DNA of 64,000 nucleotides from Variovorax sp. Root318D1 (GTDB taxonomy: Bacteria > Pseudomonadota > Gammaproteobacteria > Burkholderiales > Burkholderiaceae_C): NCBI RefSeq assembly GCF_001424835.1, contig NZ_LMCQ01000001.1, positions 5,602 to 69,601 on the forward strand, written 5' to 3'. Of the stretch, positions 38,548 to 47,125 are shown piece by piece. Below the pieces are notes generated by a model. It was given only the letters and a program-made list of their open reading frames with translations, searched no databases and had not been told where the DNA came from. The position numbers and the translations under genes are program-made. Position 1 is the first letter of the stretch. Each line of letters starts with the position of its first letter.

Positions 38548-39626
38548 GCACCCCAGACCCCGCATTGGGCTTCGATTCCCTCCCCTTCCGGGGGAGGGCG
38601 AGGGTGGGGGCCGCGGCGCCCGAACGCAGGCCTTCTCCCGCATCGACATCGCCCCGCATTCAAGCAGCCCTGCCCACATGGCGCATCGGCTTCGCCGCCG
38701 CTGCGACATGGCTCGCCCTCGGCCTGCTCACCATCTACTGGCCGAACCGGGCCGTGGGCTTCAGCGACTGGGCCTATACCGACGAGTTCGGCATCGCAGC
38801 CATTGCCGTCGGTGCGTTGCTGCTGGCCATCGCATTGCTCGGCCCGCGCGCCGGCCGCGTCGCACGCCTGCTCCGGCCCGCCGGCCCCTGGCTCGTCGCG
38901 CTGCCGCTGCTCTTCGCCATCTGGGAGATCGCAACCGCAAAGCTCGCGCTGCTCCCCACGCCGTTCTTCGCGCCGCCGCAAAGCCTTATCGAAACCTACA
39001 TCGACGATTGGCGCCGCCTTGGCGAAAGCCTGCTGCACTCGGCGCGCTTGCTCGCGCACGGCTTCGTGCTGGGCGCGCTCGCGGGCTTTCTCACGGGCGT
39101 GACCATCGGCTGGTCGCGCATCGCGGGCTACTGGGTGCATCCGGTGCTGCGCTTCCTCGGGCCGGTGCCGGCCTCGGCGCTGCTGCCGCTCGCATTCTTC
39201 TTCTTCCCATCGAGCTATGCGGCCGCGGTGTTCCTGATTGCGCTGGCTACGGGCTTTCCCGTGGCGGTGCTCACCTGGTCCGGCGTGGCGGGCGTCAACC
39301 GCAACTACTATGACGTGGCGCGCACCATGGGCGCGAGCGAGCGCTTCCTGGTGCTGCGGGTGGCCATTCCGGCAGCCTTGCCCCAGGTGTTCGTGGGCCT
39401 CTTCATGGGCCTGGGCGCGGCGTTCTCGGTGCTGGTCACTGCCGAGATGATGGGCGTGAAGGCCGGGCTCGGCTTCTATCTTTCGTGGGCGCAGGGATGG
39501 GCCTCGTACTCGAACATGTACGCCGCGCTGATCGTGATGGCCGTGCTGTGCTCGGGCCTGATCACGTTGCTCTTCAAGGTGCGCGACCGCGTGCTGTCGT
39601 GGCAGAAAGGAACCGTCAAATGGTAG
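38544..39626 (+). CDS. ABC permease (SsuC/TauC-like)
   Basis: This 360-residue permease is longer than SsuC (~260). The core is standard: six-helix region, with the EAA loop GASERFLVLRVAIPAALPQ facing the ATPase. The extra N-terminal ~110 residues contain two more hydrophobic segments (FAAAATWLALGLLTIYW; IAAIAVGALLLAIALLGPRA). Residues ~12-22 (SLPFRGRARVG) are encoded by a REP-like element, which suggests insertion of that repeat at the gene start. ATG 38544 is supported by overlap with the preceding stop; no later Met is in frame before the first helix. Confidence 0.88.
   Translation: MSTPDPALGFDSLPFRGRARVGAAAPERRPSPASTSPRIQAALPTWRIGFAAAATWLALGLLTIYWPNRAVGFSDWAYTDEFGIAAIAVGALLLAIALLGPRAGRVARLLRPAGPWLVALPLLFAIWEIATAKLALLPTPFFAPPQSLIETYIDDWRRLGESLLHSARLLAHGFVLGALAGFLTGVTIGWSRIAGYWVHPVLRFLGPVPASALLPLAFFFFPSSYAAAVFLIALATGFPVAVLTWSGVAGVNRNYYDVARTMGASERFLVLRVAIPAALPQVFVGLFMGLGAAFSVLVTAEMMGVKAGLGFYLSWAQGWASYSNMYAALIVMAVLCSGLITLLFKVRDRVLSWQKGTVKW
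38578..38611. repeat. REP-like element inside the permease gene
   Basis: The segment has the same design as the intergenic copies at 36566-36600 and 36635-36670: a C-rich arm, CTTCCGGGGGAGGG core and a GAGGGTGGGGGC tail. Here it is in frame and adds SLPFRGRARVG-like residues to the permease. Confidence 0.6.
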
Positions 39627-40417
39627 CCGCCGCAGTTGCTGCCGAAGCGGGTGTGCGCCAGGCCGGCGCGCACATCGACATCCGCGGCGTGAGCCATTGG
39701 TTCGATGTGGCGGCAGGGCCGCTGCAGGTGCTCGACGACATCGACCTCACGGTGAAGCCCGGCGAGTTTGTCGCGCTGCTGGGGCCGAGCGGTTGCGGCA
39801 AATCGACCTTGCTGCGCCTCGTGGCCGGGCTCGAGCCCGCCACGGCCGGCCGCATCACGCAGGACGATGCGCCCATCACGCGGCCCGATCCGTCGCGCAT
39901 CGTCGTGTTCCAGGACCCCACGCTCTACCCGTGGCGCAGCGTGTGGGACAACGTGGCGCTGGGCTTGCAGGCGCGCGGCGTGCTCAAGGCGCAGCGCGGG
40001 CGTGTCGACGAAGCGCTCAATCTCGTCGGCCTCACCGACTTTGCAAAAGCCTTTCCGCACCAGCTTTCGGGCGGCATGGCGCAGCGCGTGGCGTTGGCGC
40101 GCGCGCTGGTCAACGATCCGCAGTTGCTGGTGCTCGACGAGCCGCTCGGAAAGCTCGATTCGCTCACGCGCATCTCGATGCAGAGTGAGCTCGTCAACCT
40201 GTGGCAGCGCGCGGGCTTCTCGGCGCTGCTGGTCACGCACGACGTGGAAGAGGCGCTGTTCCTCGCCAACCGCGTGGTCGTGCTGAGCGACCGCCCGGCG
40301 CGCATCGCGGCGGAGATCGTGGTCGACCTGCCGTATCCGCGCCATCGCGGGCATGCGCGGCTGGCCGAGCTTCGGCACGAAGCACTGCGACACCTGGGGC
40401 TCGACGCCACGTGGTGA
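39620..40417 (+). CDS. ABC transporter ATPase (SsuB/TauB-like)
   Basis: This 265-residue ATPase has Walker A GPSGCGKST, Q-loop VVFQDPTLYPWRSVWDNVAL, signature LSGGMAQRVALARAL, Walker B LLVLDEPLGKLD and switch His TLVTHD-like LLVTHDVEEAL. ATG 39620 lies inside the end of the permease gene (7-base overlap). It energises the permease encoded just upstream and possibly serves the four binding proteins of this region. Confidence 0.94.
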   Translation: MVAAAVAAEAGVRQAGAHIDIRGVSHWFDVAAGPLQVLDDIDLTVKPGEFVALLGPSGCGKSTLLRLVAGLEPATAGRITQDDAPITRPDPSRIVVFQDPTLYPWRSVWDNVALGLQARGVLKAQRGRVDEALNLVGLTDFAKAFPHQLSGGMAQRVALARALVNDPQLLVLDEPLGKLDSLTRISMQSELVNLWQRAGFSALLVTHDVEEALFLANRVVVLSDRPARIAAEIVVDLPYPRHRGHARLAELRHEALRHLGLDATW

Positions 40418-40418
40418 C

Positions 40419-41582
40419 ATGAACGGCACGCCGCAGGCCGATTGGCTCAACCTGCTGATCGGCCTGCTCCAAAGCGCGCAGCTGCAGCTGCTGCGCGTGC
40501 TCGATGCGCTCGGGCTCGCACGGCAGGTGCACGGCCAAGCGGCCTGGCCGTGGTCGCATCGCCTCTCGGGCGAAAACCTGTTGATCGACCTGGGCCAGGC
40601 GCGCAGCCTTGCGTGGACGCTGGTCTTTGTTGCCGCAGCGCTGCTTGCGCTGTTGCTCGCGTTGTTGTGGCGGCGCCCGCGCCTCTACTTTCTGGCAGTG
40701 GTGCCGATGCTGCTGATCGCCGCGCCATGGCCCCAGGCGCACGTGGTGCTGGTGCCCGCAACGCCGACCAGCTTTCACTCCGCACCGCCCGGCTTTACAG
40801 CGGCTTCCATCGCACGCGGCCGCGTGCTGTACGAACAGAACTGCGTCGCGTGCCACGGCGCTGACGGCAGGGGCGAAGGGCCGCTCGCGGCCTCGCTGGC
40901 AGTCTGGCCGCCCAATCTCAACGGCGCCTTGCTGTGGCGGCGTGCCGACGGTGATCTGCTCTGGCGCATTCTTCATGGCACGCGCGATGCGCAGCATGGC
41001 GGGGCCACGATGCCGGGCTTCGGCGAAAAGGTCGACGAGGCCGAGGCTTGGGCGCTGATCGACTACATGAAGGCGCTGGGCGCGGGCCAGAGCCTGCGCG
41101 CGCTTGGCAACTGGCCGCAGCCCATCGGCCTGCCCGATATGGCGGTGCGTTGCGGCTCGCAACCTGCGCGGTCGCTTGCGAGCTGGCGCGGGCAGCGTGT
41201 GCGCATCGTCGCCGGCAACGCGGCGCCCGCTGAAGATCCGCGGCTCGTGACGGTGCTGCTCTTGCCGCCGTCCCCGATGGCATCGAGCGCCACCGCCGAT
41301 TGCGTTGCGCAGTCCGCCGCCGCGTGGGAGGCGCTGGCCTTGATAACCGGAACCGACCGCCTTGCCGGCACGCAGCTCATTGCCGACCGCGACGGTTGGC
41401 TGCGCGTGCGCGGCGAGCCCGGCAAAGCGGGCTGGTCTGACGACGACCTGGTCTGCCGCAGCGAACGCCCGCCCGCCCGGGCGGGGCAGGGCGCCGCCTT
41501 GCCCGCCGACGGGCTGGGCGCGCTCATCGCCCGCATGGACGCCGAGCCCGTGCGCTTCGTCAAGGGCGGCTTCATCCACTGA
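40419..41582 (+). CDS. Membrane-anchored cytochrome c-domain protein
   Basis: This 387-residue protein starts one base after the ATPase stop. Two hydrophobic segments (about 65-85 and 90-105) precede a single-heme cytochrome c domain with NCVACHGADG as heme site and MPGFGEKV giving the likely axial Met. The C-terminal ~170 residues match nothing I recognise and end in VRFVKGGFIH. Co-transcription with sulfonate-type transport genes suggests electron acceptance from a periplasmic sulfur oxidation such as sulfite oxidation; this is inference. Confidence 0.8.
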   Translation: MNGTPQADWLNLLIGLLQSAQLQLLRVLDALGLARQVHGQAAWPWSHRLSGENLLIDLGQARSLAWTLVFVAAALLALLLALLWRRPRLYFLAVVPMLLIAAPWPQAHVVLVPATPTSFHSAPPGFTAASIARGRVLYEQNCVACHGADGRGEGPLAASLAVWPPNLNGALLWRRADGDLLWRILHGTRDAQHGGATMPGFGEKVDEAEAWALIDYMKALGAGQSLRALGNWPQPIGLPDMAVRCGSQPARSLASWRGQRVRIVAGNAAPAEDPRLVTVLLLPPSPMASSATADCVAQSAAAWEALALITGTDRLAGTQLIADRDGWLRVRGEPGKAGWSDDDLVCRSERPPARAGQGAALPADGLGALIARMDAEPVRFVKGGFIH

Positions 41583-41621
41583 TCGATTTTTTTCTCACAC
41601 CGCAACGAACACGGAGAACCC

Positions 41622-42602
41622 ATGAACTCATCACACCTCGACCGATCGCGCCGGCGGCTACTTACGCACAGCCTCGCCGCGGCCACGGCCATCAGCTTGC
41701 CTGCGTTCTCGTTCCAAGCCCATGCGCAGGGCCGCCCGGTGCTCAAGGCCGGGGATCAGAAGGGCGGGCTGCGCGCGCTGCTCGAAGCGGCCGGCGGGCT
41801 CGAAGGCTTGAACTACGACATCCAGTGGTCCGAATTCCCCGCGGCCGCGCCGCTGGCCGAAGCGCTGAATGCGGCGGCCGTCGATTCCGGCCCCATCGGC
41901 GACGCGCCGCTCGTCTTCGCGCTTGCCGCCGGCACGCGTGTCAAGGCCATCGGCGCGAACCGTTCGGATTCCTATGGCACGGCGGTGCTCGTGCGCCCCG
42001 ATTCACCGCTCAAGACCGCCGCCGACCTCAAGGGCAAGAGCATTGCCACCAACCGCGGCTCCATCGGCCACTACGTGACGCTCAAGGCCATCACCGCGGC
42101 CGGCCTCAAGCCCGAGGAGGTGAACATCCGCTTTCTTGCGCCGGCCGACGCCAAGCTCGCGCTCACGCAAGGCTCGGTCGATGCCTGGGCCACCTGGGAG
42201 CCTTACACCGCGCTGGCCGAGGTCAGCCACCACGCGCGCGTGCTCGCCAGCGGGCGCGGGCTGCTGCCCGGGCTCAGCTACCTCGCGGCCACCGAGGCCG
42301 CCATTGCCGCCAAGCGCCCAGTGCTGCAAGACTTTTTGCAGCGCGTGGTGAAGGCGCAGCTCTGGTCGTACCGCAATGTCGATGCCTACTCGGCCACGCT
42401 CGCGCGCATCATCGGCATCCCGCCCGAGGCAGCGAAGCTGCAGTTCGAGCGCCGCCAGCAGAAGTGGGTGCCCATCGACGCGCAGGTCGTTGCCGACCAG
42501 CAGGGCACGGCGGACTTCTACCGCCAGGTCGGACTCATCAAGCAACCGCTCGATGTGAAGACCACCTTCGACACGGGCTTTGGGGTCGCGGCGCAGGGCT
42601 GA
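41622..42602 (+). CDS. ABC substrate-binding protein, sulfonate type (3)
   Basis: This 326-residue binding protein has a twin-Arg signal (SRRRLLTHSLAAATAISLPA). It is a paralogue of the 32072-33061 product: both share the GDQ.GGLRAL.EA start, RPDSPLKTAADLKGKSIATN-type block and VDAWATWEPYTALAEVSHHA-type block. It ends the plus-strand arm and converges on a MocR gene with four bases between stops. Confidence 0.88.
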   Translation: MNSSHLDRSRRRLLTHSLAAATAISLPAFSFQAHAQGRPVLKAGDQKGGLRALLEAAGGLEGLNYDIQWSEFPAAAPLAEALNAAAVDSGPIGDAPLVFALAAGTRVKAIGANRSDSYGTAVLVRPDSPLKTAADLKGKSIATNRGSIGHYVTLKAITAAGLKPEEVNIRFLAPADAKLALTQGSVDAWATWEPYTALAEVSHHARVLASGRGLLPGLSYLAATEAAIAAKRPVLQDFLQRVVKAQLWSYRNVDAYSATLARIIGIPPEAAKLQFERRQQKWVPIDAQVVADQQGTADFYRQVGLIKQPLDVKTTFDTGFGVAAQG

Positions 42603-42606
42603 TCGA

Positions 42607-44088
42607 TCACGGGCGGCTGCGATCGGCGGCGCGCACCAGCTGCGAAAGCCGCATGACCAGCGGCTCGAAGAGTTCCGCCGAGGTGTTGCCGTATCCCAGC
42701 ACCAGCCCGTTGTCCGCCGCCTTCGGCTGCATCGCGAAGCTCGATAGCGGTACGGGCGCGAGTTGATGACGCAGCGCTTCGGCGGCGATCCGCCGGTCGT
42801 CGAAGCGGGGCGGCAGCCGCACCGTGAGGTGCAGGCCGCAGTGGCCGCCGTCGATCTCGTGCGGCACCTTGAGGTGCCGGGTCAGCGCCAGCCGCAGTGC
42901 TTGCTGCCGCTCGCGGTAGAGCCGCCGCATGCGGCCCAGATGCCGGCTGAACTGCCCACTCTCGATGAAGTCGGCCATGGCCAGCTGTTCGTGGCGGTGG
43001 CCGCCGCGCAGCATTTCCCCGAGCGCCGTGTGCACCGCCGCCATGAGCTGCCGCGGCAGCACCAAGAAGCCGAGCCGAAGCGACGGAAACATCGTCTTGC
43101 TGAAAGTGCCGATGTAGAGCACCGGTGCATCGTCCACGAGCCCCTGCATGGCGCCGATGGGTTCGCCGGTGTGGCGGAACTCGCTGTCGTAGTCGTCCTC
43201 GATGATCCATGCACCGTGCCGGCGCGCCTCTGCGATCAGCGCCAGGCGGCGCGCGATGCTCAGCACGGCACCGGCCGGGTACTGGTGCGAGGGCGTGGAG
43301 TAGATCAACCGGGGCGGGTGCCTCTGCCAGTCGTTCGCGCTGGCGCGCAGGCCCTCGGCGTCAACCCGCACGGGCACGATGCGCATGTCGCCGGCATGCA
43401 TGGCCGCCTTCACACCGCGATAGCCCGGGTCTTCGACCCAACCCGTGTCGCCGGGATTCGCCAGCAGCCGCACGCACAGGGAGATGGCTTCCTGCGCGCC
43501 TTCGGCAATGACCACCTGCGATGCGTCGCATCGGACACCGCGCGCAATGGCCAGGTGCCGTGCGATGGCCGCGCGCAGCGGCGGCTCGCCCAGCGGAGGT
43601 CCGTAGCCGAGCGTGGCCGGGCTGGCGGCACGCATGGCCCGGTCCAGTGCCCCCCGCCAGGCTGCGGAAGGAAAGTGCGACAGCGCCGGCACGCCCGGGC
43701 GCAGGGCCGCGTCCGGAATGGTGAAAGGCGTGCTCGGCTTGATGCCGGCCAGGCGACGCGCAGTGGCCGGCGCGCCCGCGGATTTGCCCGAGCGCCGCGG
43801 CAACGCCGGCGAAGTCAATTCGATAACCCGCGTGCCCTGGCGGTCTGGCCGTACGTAGCCCTCGGCGGCCAGATGCTCGTAGGTTGCGGTGACGGTGTTG
43901 CGTGAGATAGCGAGCGCCTCGGCCAACGCGCGCGAACCGGGCAGCCGGCTGCCCGGCGCCAGGCTGCCGTCGAGAATGGCGCGCTTCAGGCGCTCGTGCA
44001 GCTGGCGCTGCATCGAGCCGGCGTCGCGGTCCCGGGCCAGAGGGGATTCGAAGAGTGCGGCCGCGTCGAGGTGGGGAGGATTGCTCAT
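42607..44088 (-). CDS. MocR/PdxR-family transcriptional regulator (GntR + aminotransferase domains)
   Basis: This 493-residue regulator starts at ATG 44088 (MSNPPHLDAA). The N-terminal GntR winged helix (about 30-95) contains ALAEALAISRNTVTATYEHL; the rest is a fold-type I aminotransferase-like domain. The PLP-binding Lys is present in YIGTFSKTMFPSLRLGF, and DDYDSEFR is intact. MocR proteins sense PLP together with an amino-type ligand. Its target is probably the divergent GNAT gene at 44205 rather than the convergent sulfur operon. Confidence 0.92.
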   Translation of the reverse strand: MSNPPHLDAAALFESPLARDRDAGSMQRQLHERLKRAILDGSLAPGSRLPGSRALAEALAISRNTVTATYEHLAAEGYVRPDRQGTRVIELTSPALPRRSGKSAGAPATARRLAGIKPSTPFTIPDAALRPGVPALSHFPSAAWRGALDRAMRAASPATLGYGPPLGEPPLRAAIARHLAIARGVRCDASQVVIAEGAQEAISLCVRLLANPGDTGWVEDPGYRGVKAAMHAGDMRIVPVRVDAEGLRASANDWQRHPPRLIYSTPSHQYPAGAVLSIARRLALIAEARRHGAWIIEDDYDSEFRHTGEPIGAMQGLVDDAPVLYIGTFSKTMFPSLRLGFLVLPRQLMAAVHTALGEMLRGGHRHEQLAMADFIESGQFSRHLGRMRRLYRERQQALRLALTRHLKVPHEIDGGHCGLHLTVRLPPRFDDRRIAAEALRHQLAPVPLSSFAMQPKAADNGLVLGYGNTSAELFEPLVMRLSQLVRAADRSRP

Positions 44089-44204
44089 GAGCGAAAACGT
44101 GGCACCATGAAATGAGTATGGCGTGGTACTTCCTGTGGCGCCACGCCGGGCGTACTTTACCGTACCCCGGCACTGCCGCCATCTTTGCTTCCGAAAGCCT
44201 CCCC

Positions 44205-44921
44205 ATGTCAGCTCGCCACAACGAATACGGCCAATCCATCGGTCCCCTGGTGCCCGAATGGACGCCTCGTTCCCAGCCGCCGCGCCGCCCCATCGTGGGG
44301 CGCTACTGCGTGCTCGAACCGCTCGATGCCGCCCGGCACGCCGACGACCTCCACGCCGCCTATGCGCTGGCACCCGACGATCGCGACTGGACCTACCTGT
44401 TCTTCGACCGGCCCGCCGACGTGGCAAGCACGCGGGCCTACATCGAGCGCGCCGCGCAGAGCGCCGATCCCATGCACTTCGCGGTCATCGATCTGCAGAC
44501 CGGCCGGGCCGTCGGTACGCTGGCGCTGATGCGCATCGACCCCGCCCACGGCACGATCGAGGTCGGCGTCGTCGTTTTTTCTCCGCTGCTGAAGCAGACG
44601 CCGATGTCCACCGAAGCCCAGTACCTGCTGATGAAGCTGGCCTTCGACGAACTCGGCTACCGGCGCTACGAATGGAAATGCGACAGCTGCAACGAGCCTT
44701 CGAAGCGGGCTGCCGCGCGGCTGGGCTTCCAGTTCGAAGGCATCTTCCGGCAGGCGATCGTCTACAAGGGTCGAAGCCGCGACACCGCGTGGTTCTCGAT
44801 CGTCGACAGCGAATGGCCGGCGTTGCGCGCGGCATTCGAGCGCTGGCTTGCGCCGGAAAATTTCGACGCGCAAGGCAGACAGCGCATGGCACTCGATCGC
44901 TTCCGCCTGCCGCGCAGCTGA
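44205..44921 (+). CDS. GNAT-family N-acetyltransferase
   Basis: This 238-residue protein of the RimJ/RimL-like GNAT group starts at ATG 44205 (MSARHNEYGQ). The acetyl-CoA region shows VGTLALMRIDPAHGTIEVG and the C-terminal block EWKCDSCNEPSKRAAARLGF typical of the family. It is divergent from a MocR regulator (117 bases between starts), which suggests regulation by it. The substrate is unknown. Confidence 0.88.
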   Translation: MSARHNEYGQSIGPLVPEWTPRSQPPRRPIVGRYCVLEPLDAARHADDLHAAYALAPDDRDWTYLFFDRPADVASTRAYIERAAQSADPMHFAVIDLQTGRAVGTLALMRIDPAHGTIEVGVVVFSPLLKQTPMSTEAQYLLMKLAFDELGYRRYEWKCDSCNEPSKRAAARLGFQFEGIFRQAIVYKGRSRDTAWFSIVDSEWPALRAAFERWLAPENFDAQGRQRMALDRFRLPRS

Positions 44922-44941
44922 CAGCTTGCGGGCCTGACAGT

Positions 44942-45784
44942 TCAGCCGGGCTTTTGCGCCTGTTCGCACTTCACCTGGATCAGTTCGCGCTCGTCCAGCG
45001 TGGCGCCAATGCGCACGGCGCTGAGGCAGCCGCCCCAGACGCAGCCCGTGTCGGTGGAAAGCAGGTCGGGCCGCGAAAGCCAGCCCAGCGTCGACCAATG
45101 GCCAAAGGCCACGGTGGCATGCGCGGTCTTGCGGCCGGGCACGTCGAACCAGGGCATGAAGCCTTCGGGGCCGGGCCGCATGCCGTCCTTGCTCTCGAAC
45201 TCCATCACGCCTTCGGCCGTGCAAAAGCGCATGCGTGTCAGCGCGTTGACGATGGCGCGCAGCCGCGCGCCGCCGGTGAGCGTGTCGCTCCACTGCGCCG
45301 GCTCGTTGCCGTACATGTCGAGCAAGAACTCGCCCAGCGCAGGGCCGCGCAGCACCGATTCGACCTCGGCCGCCAGCACCAGCGTGTCGCCCACCGTCCA
45401 CTGCGGCAGGACGCCGGCGTGCACCATGAGCAGGTCGCCGCCATCGATCTGCATGTGCAGCGCCATGTGCTGCTGGCGCACCCACTCGAGCATGGCTTCG
45501 CTGTCTGGCGCCTCGAGCAGCGTCGCCAGCGTGTCCTTGCGGCCGGACTTGCGCGCACCGTGCGCCACGCCCAGCAGGTGCAGGTCGTGGTTGCCGAGCA
45601 GGCTCAGCGCCGAGGCGCCGAAGCCGTGCACGCGCCGCAGCACGGCGGCCGAGTCGGGCCCGCGGTTGACCAGGTCGCCGAGCAGGACGATGGTGTCGCG
45701 GCTGGGGGAGAAACCGATCCTGTCGAGCAGTCGCTGGAGGGCGGCGTCGCAGCCCTGGATGTCGCCGATCAAGTAAAGTGCCAT
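44942..45784 (-). CDS. apaH: Symmetrical bis(5'-nucleosyl)-tetraphosphatase
   Basis: This 280-residue enzyme hydrolyses Ap4A to two ADP. Metallophosphatase motifs are complete: YLIGDIQGC, LLGDLVNRGPDS and LLGNHDLHLLGV, plus LLMVHAGVLPQWT. The size matches the family. It is divergent from the CNNM-type gene, with only 23 bases between starts, so their promoters overlap. Confidence 0.96.
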   Translation of the reverse strand: MALYLIGDIQGCDAALQRLLDRIGFSPSRDTIVLLGDLVNRGPDSAAVLRRVHGFGASALSLLGNHDLHLLGVAHGARKSGRKDTLATLLEAPDSEAMLEWVRQQHMALHMQIDGGDLLMVHAGVLPQWTVGDTLVLAAEVESVLRGPALGEFLLDMYGNEPAQWSDTLTGGARLRAIVNALTRMRFCTAEGVMEFESKDGMRPGPEGFMPWFDVPGRKTAHATVAFGHWSTLGWLSRPDLLSTDTGCVWGGCLSAVRIGATLDERELIQVKCEQAQKPG

Positions 45785-45807
45785 GTCCTCATTTTCACCC
45801 CCTGTTC

Positions 45808-47118
45808 ATGGATGTTCTCCTGCTGGCCATGCTGACCACGCTCAATGCGTTGTTCGCGATGTCCGAAATGGCCCTTTCAACCAGCCGGCGCGCGCGCCTG
45901 GCAGCGCTGGCCGAGACAGGAGACGCCGGCGCGGAAGCCGCGCTCAAGCTGATGGAGGAGCCCACCCATTTCCTCTCGACCGTGCAGATCGGCATCACCT
46001 CGATCGGCATGCTCAGCGGTATCGTGGGGGAGGCCGCCTTCGCGGCGCCGCTCGCCGTGTGGATGGAGCACCTGGGCATGGGCCGCGGCACGGCCAGCGT
46101 GGCTTCCACCGCCGTGGTGGTGACAGGCATCACCTTTTTCACCATCATCTTCGGCGAGCTGGTGCCCAAGCGCATCGGCCAGCTTTATCCGGAACCCGTG
46201 GCGCGCTGGGTGTCGCGCCCGATGCGCGGGCTCGCCAAGGGCGCCAAGCCCTTCGTGTGGCTGCTCGCGAGCGCCACCGCCGCGGTGCTGAAGCTGCTGC
46301 GCATCGACGCCAATGCCGCGCGCTCCATGACCGAGGAAGAAATTTCGGCCAGCCTCGAAGAGGGCGTGGATGCCGGCGTGATCGAGCAACACGAGCACCA
46401 GATGGTGCGCAACGTGTTCCACCTGGACGACCGGCGGCTGTCGTCGCTCATGGTCCCGCGCGCCGACATCGAATGGCTCGACGCGTCGGACACCGTGGCA
46501 GAGGCACTGCAGAAGGTGGCGGATGCGGGCGCGCTCAACATCGTGCATTCGTGGTATCCGGTGTGTCGCCATTCGCTTGACGACGTGGTGGGCGTCATCA
46601 GCGTGGCGCACCTGCTGCGCCTGGGCACCGGCCACGACGGCGTGCTCGGGCAAGAGGCCGCGCCGGCCGTGTTCGTGCCCGAGACGCTCACCGGCATGGA
46701 GCTGCTCGAACAATTCCGCGAGCGTGGCGGCCGGCTCGTGTTCGTGGTCGACGAATACGGCGTGGTGCAGGGCCTCATGACCCCGCGCGACATGCTCGAA
46801 GCCATCACCGGCGAACTGCAGCCCGGCACCCTGACCGACGCCTGGGCGCGCGAGCGGCCCGATGGCGTGTGGGAGCTCGACGGGCTGATGCCCGTCTCCG
46901 AATTGCGCGCGCGGCTCGGCATTCGCGAGCTGCCGGACGAAGAGCGCGGGCGCTACAACACCGTCGCGGGCTTGCTCATGGCCGTGTCGGGCCACCTGCC
47001 CGCGACCGGCGAGGTCATCGACTGCGCCGGCTGGCATTTCGAGATCGCCGCACTCGAGGGACGCCGCATCGACCGGGTGCTGGCCGCGCCCGACAAGACG
47101 GCATCCAGGGACGACTAG
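45808..47118 (+). CDS. CNNM/CorC-type membrane protein (DUF21-CBS-CorC_HlyC)
   Basis: This 436-residue inner-membrane protein starts at ATG 45808; an in-frame GTG at 45778 would overlap apaH. The DUF21 domain (about 1-190) contains SEMALSTSRRARLAAL and FFTIIFGELVPKRIGQLYPE. Two CBS motifs follow (about 215-330: LMVPRADIEWL; VVDEYGVVQGLMTPRDMLEA), then a CorC_HlyC domain (about 345-425). The family exports or regulates Mg2+/Co2+. The next gene starts seven bases after its stop, so it may lead the pseudokinase operon. Confidence 0.9.
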   Translation: MDVLLLAMLTTLNALFAMSEMALSTSRRARLAALAETGDAGAEAALKLMEEPTHFLSTVQIGITSIGMLSGIVGEAAFAAPLAVWMEHLGMGRGTASVASTAVVVTGITFFTIIFGELVPKRIGQLYPEPVARWVSRPMRGLAKGAKPFVWLLASATAAVLKLLRIDANAARSMTEEEISASLEEGVDAGVIEQHEHQMVRNVFHLDDRRLSSLMVPRADIEWLDASDTVAEALQKVADAGALNIVHSWYPVCRHSLDDVVGVISVAHLLRLGTGHDGVLGQEAAPAVFVPETLTGMELLEQFRERGGRLVFVVDEYGVVQGLMTPRDMLEAITGELQPGTLTDAWARERPDGVWELDGLMPVSELRARLGIRELPDEERGRYNTVAGLLMAVSGHLPATGEVIDCAGWHFEIAALEGRRIDRVLAAPDKTASRDD

Positions 47119-47125
47119 GTCCGCC

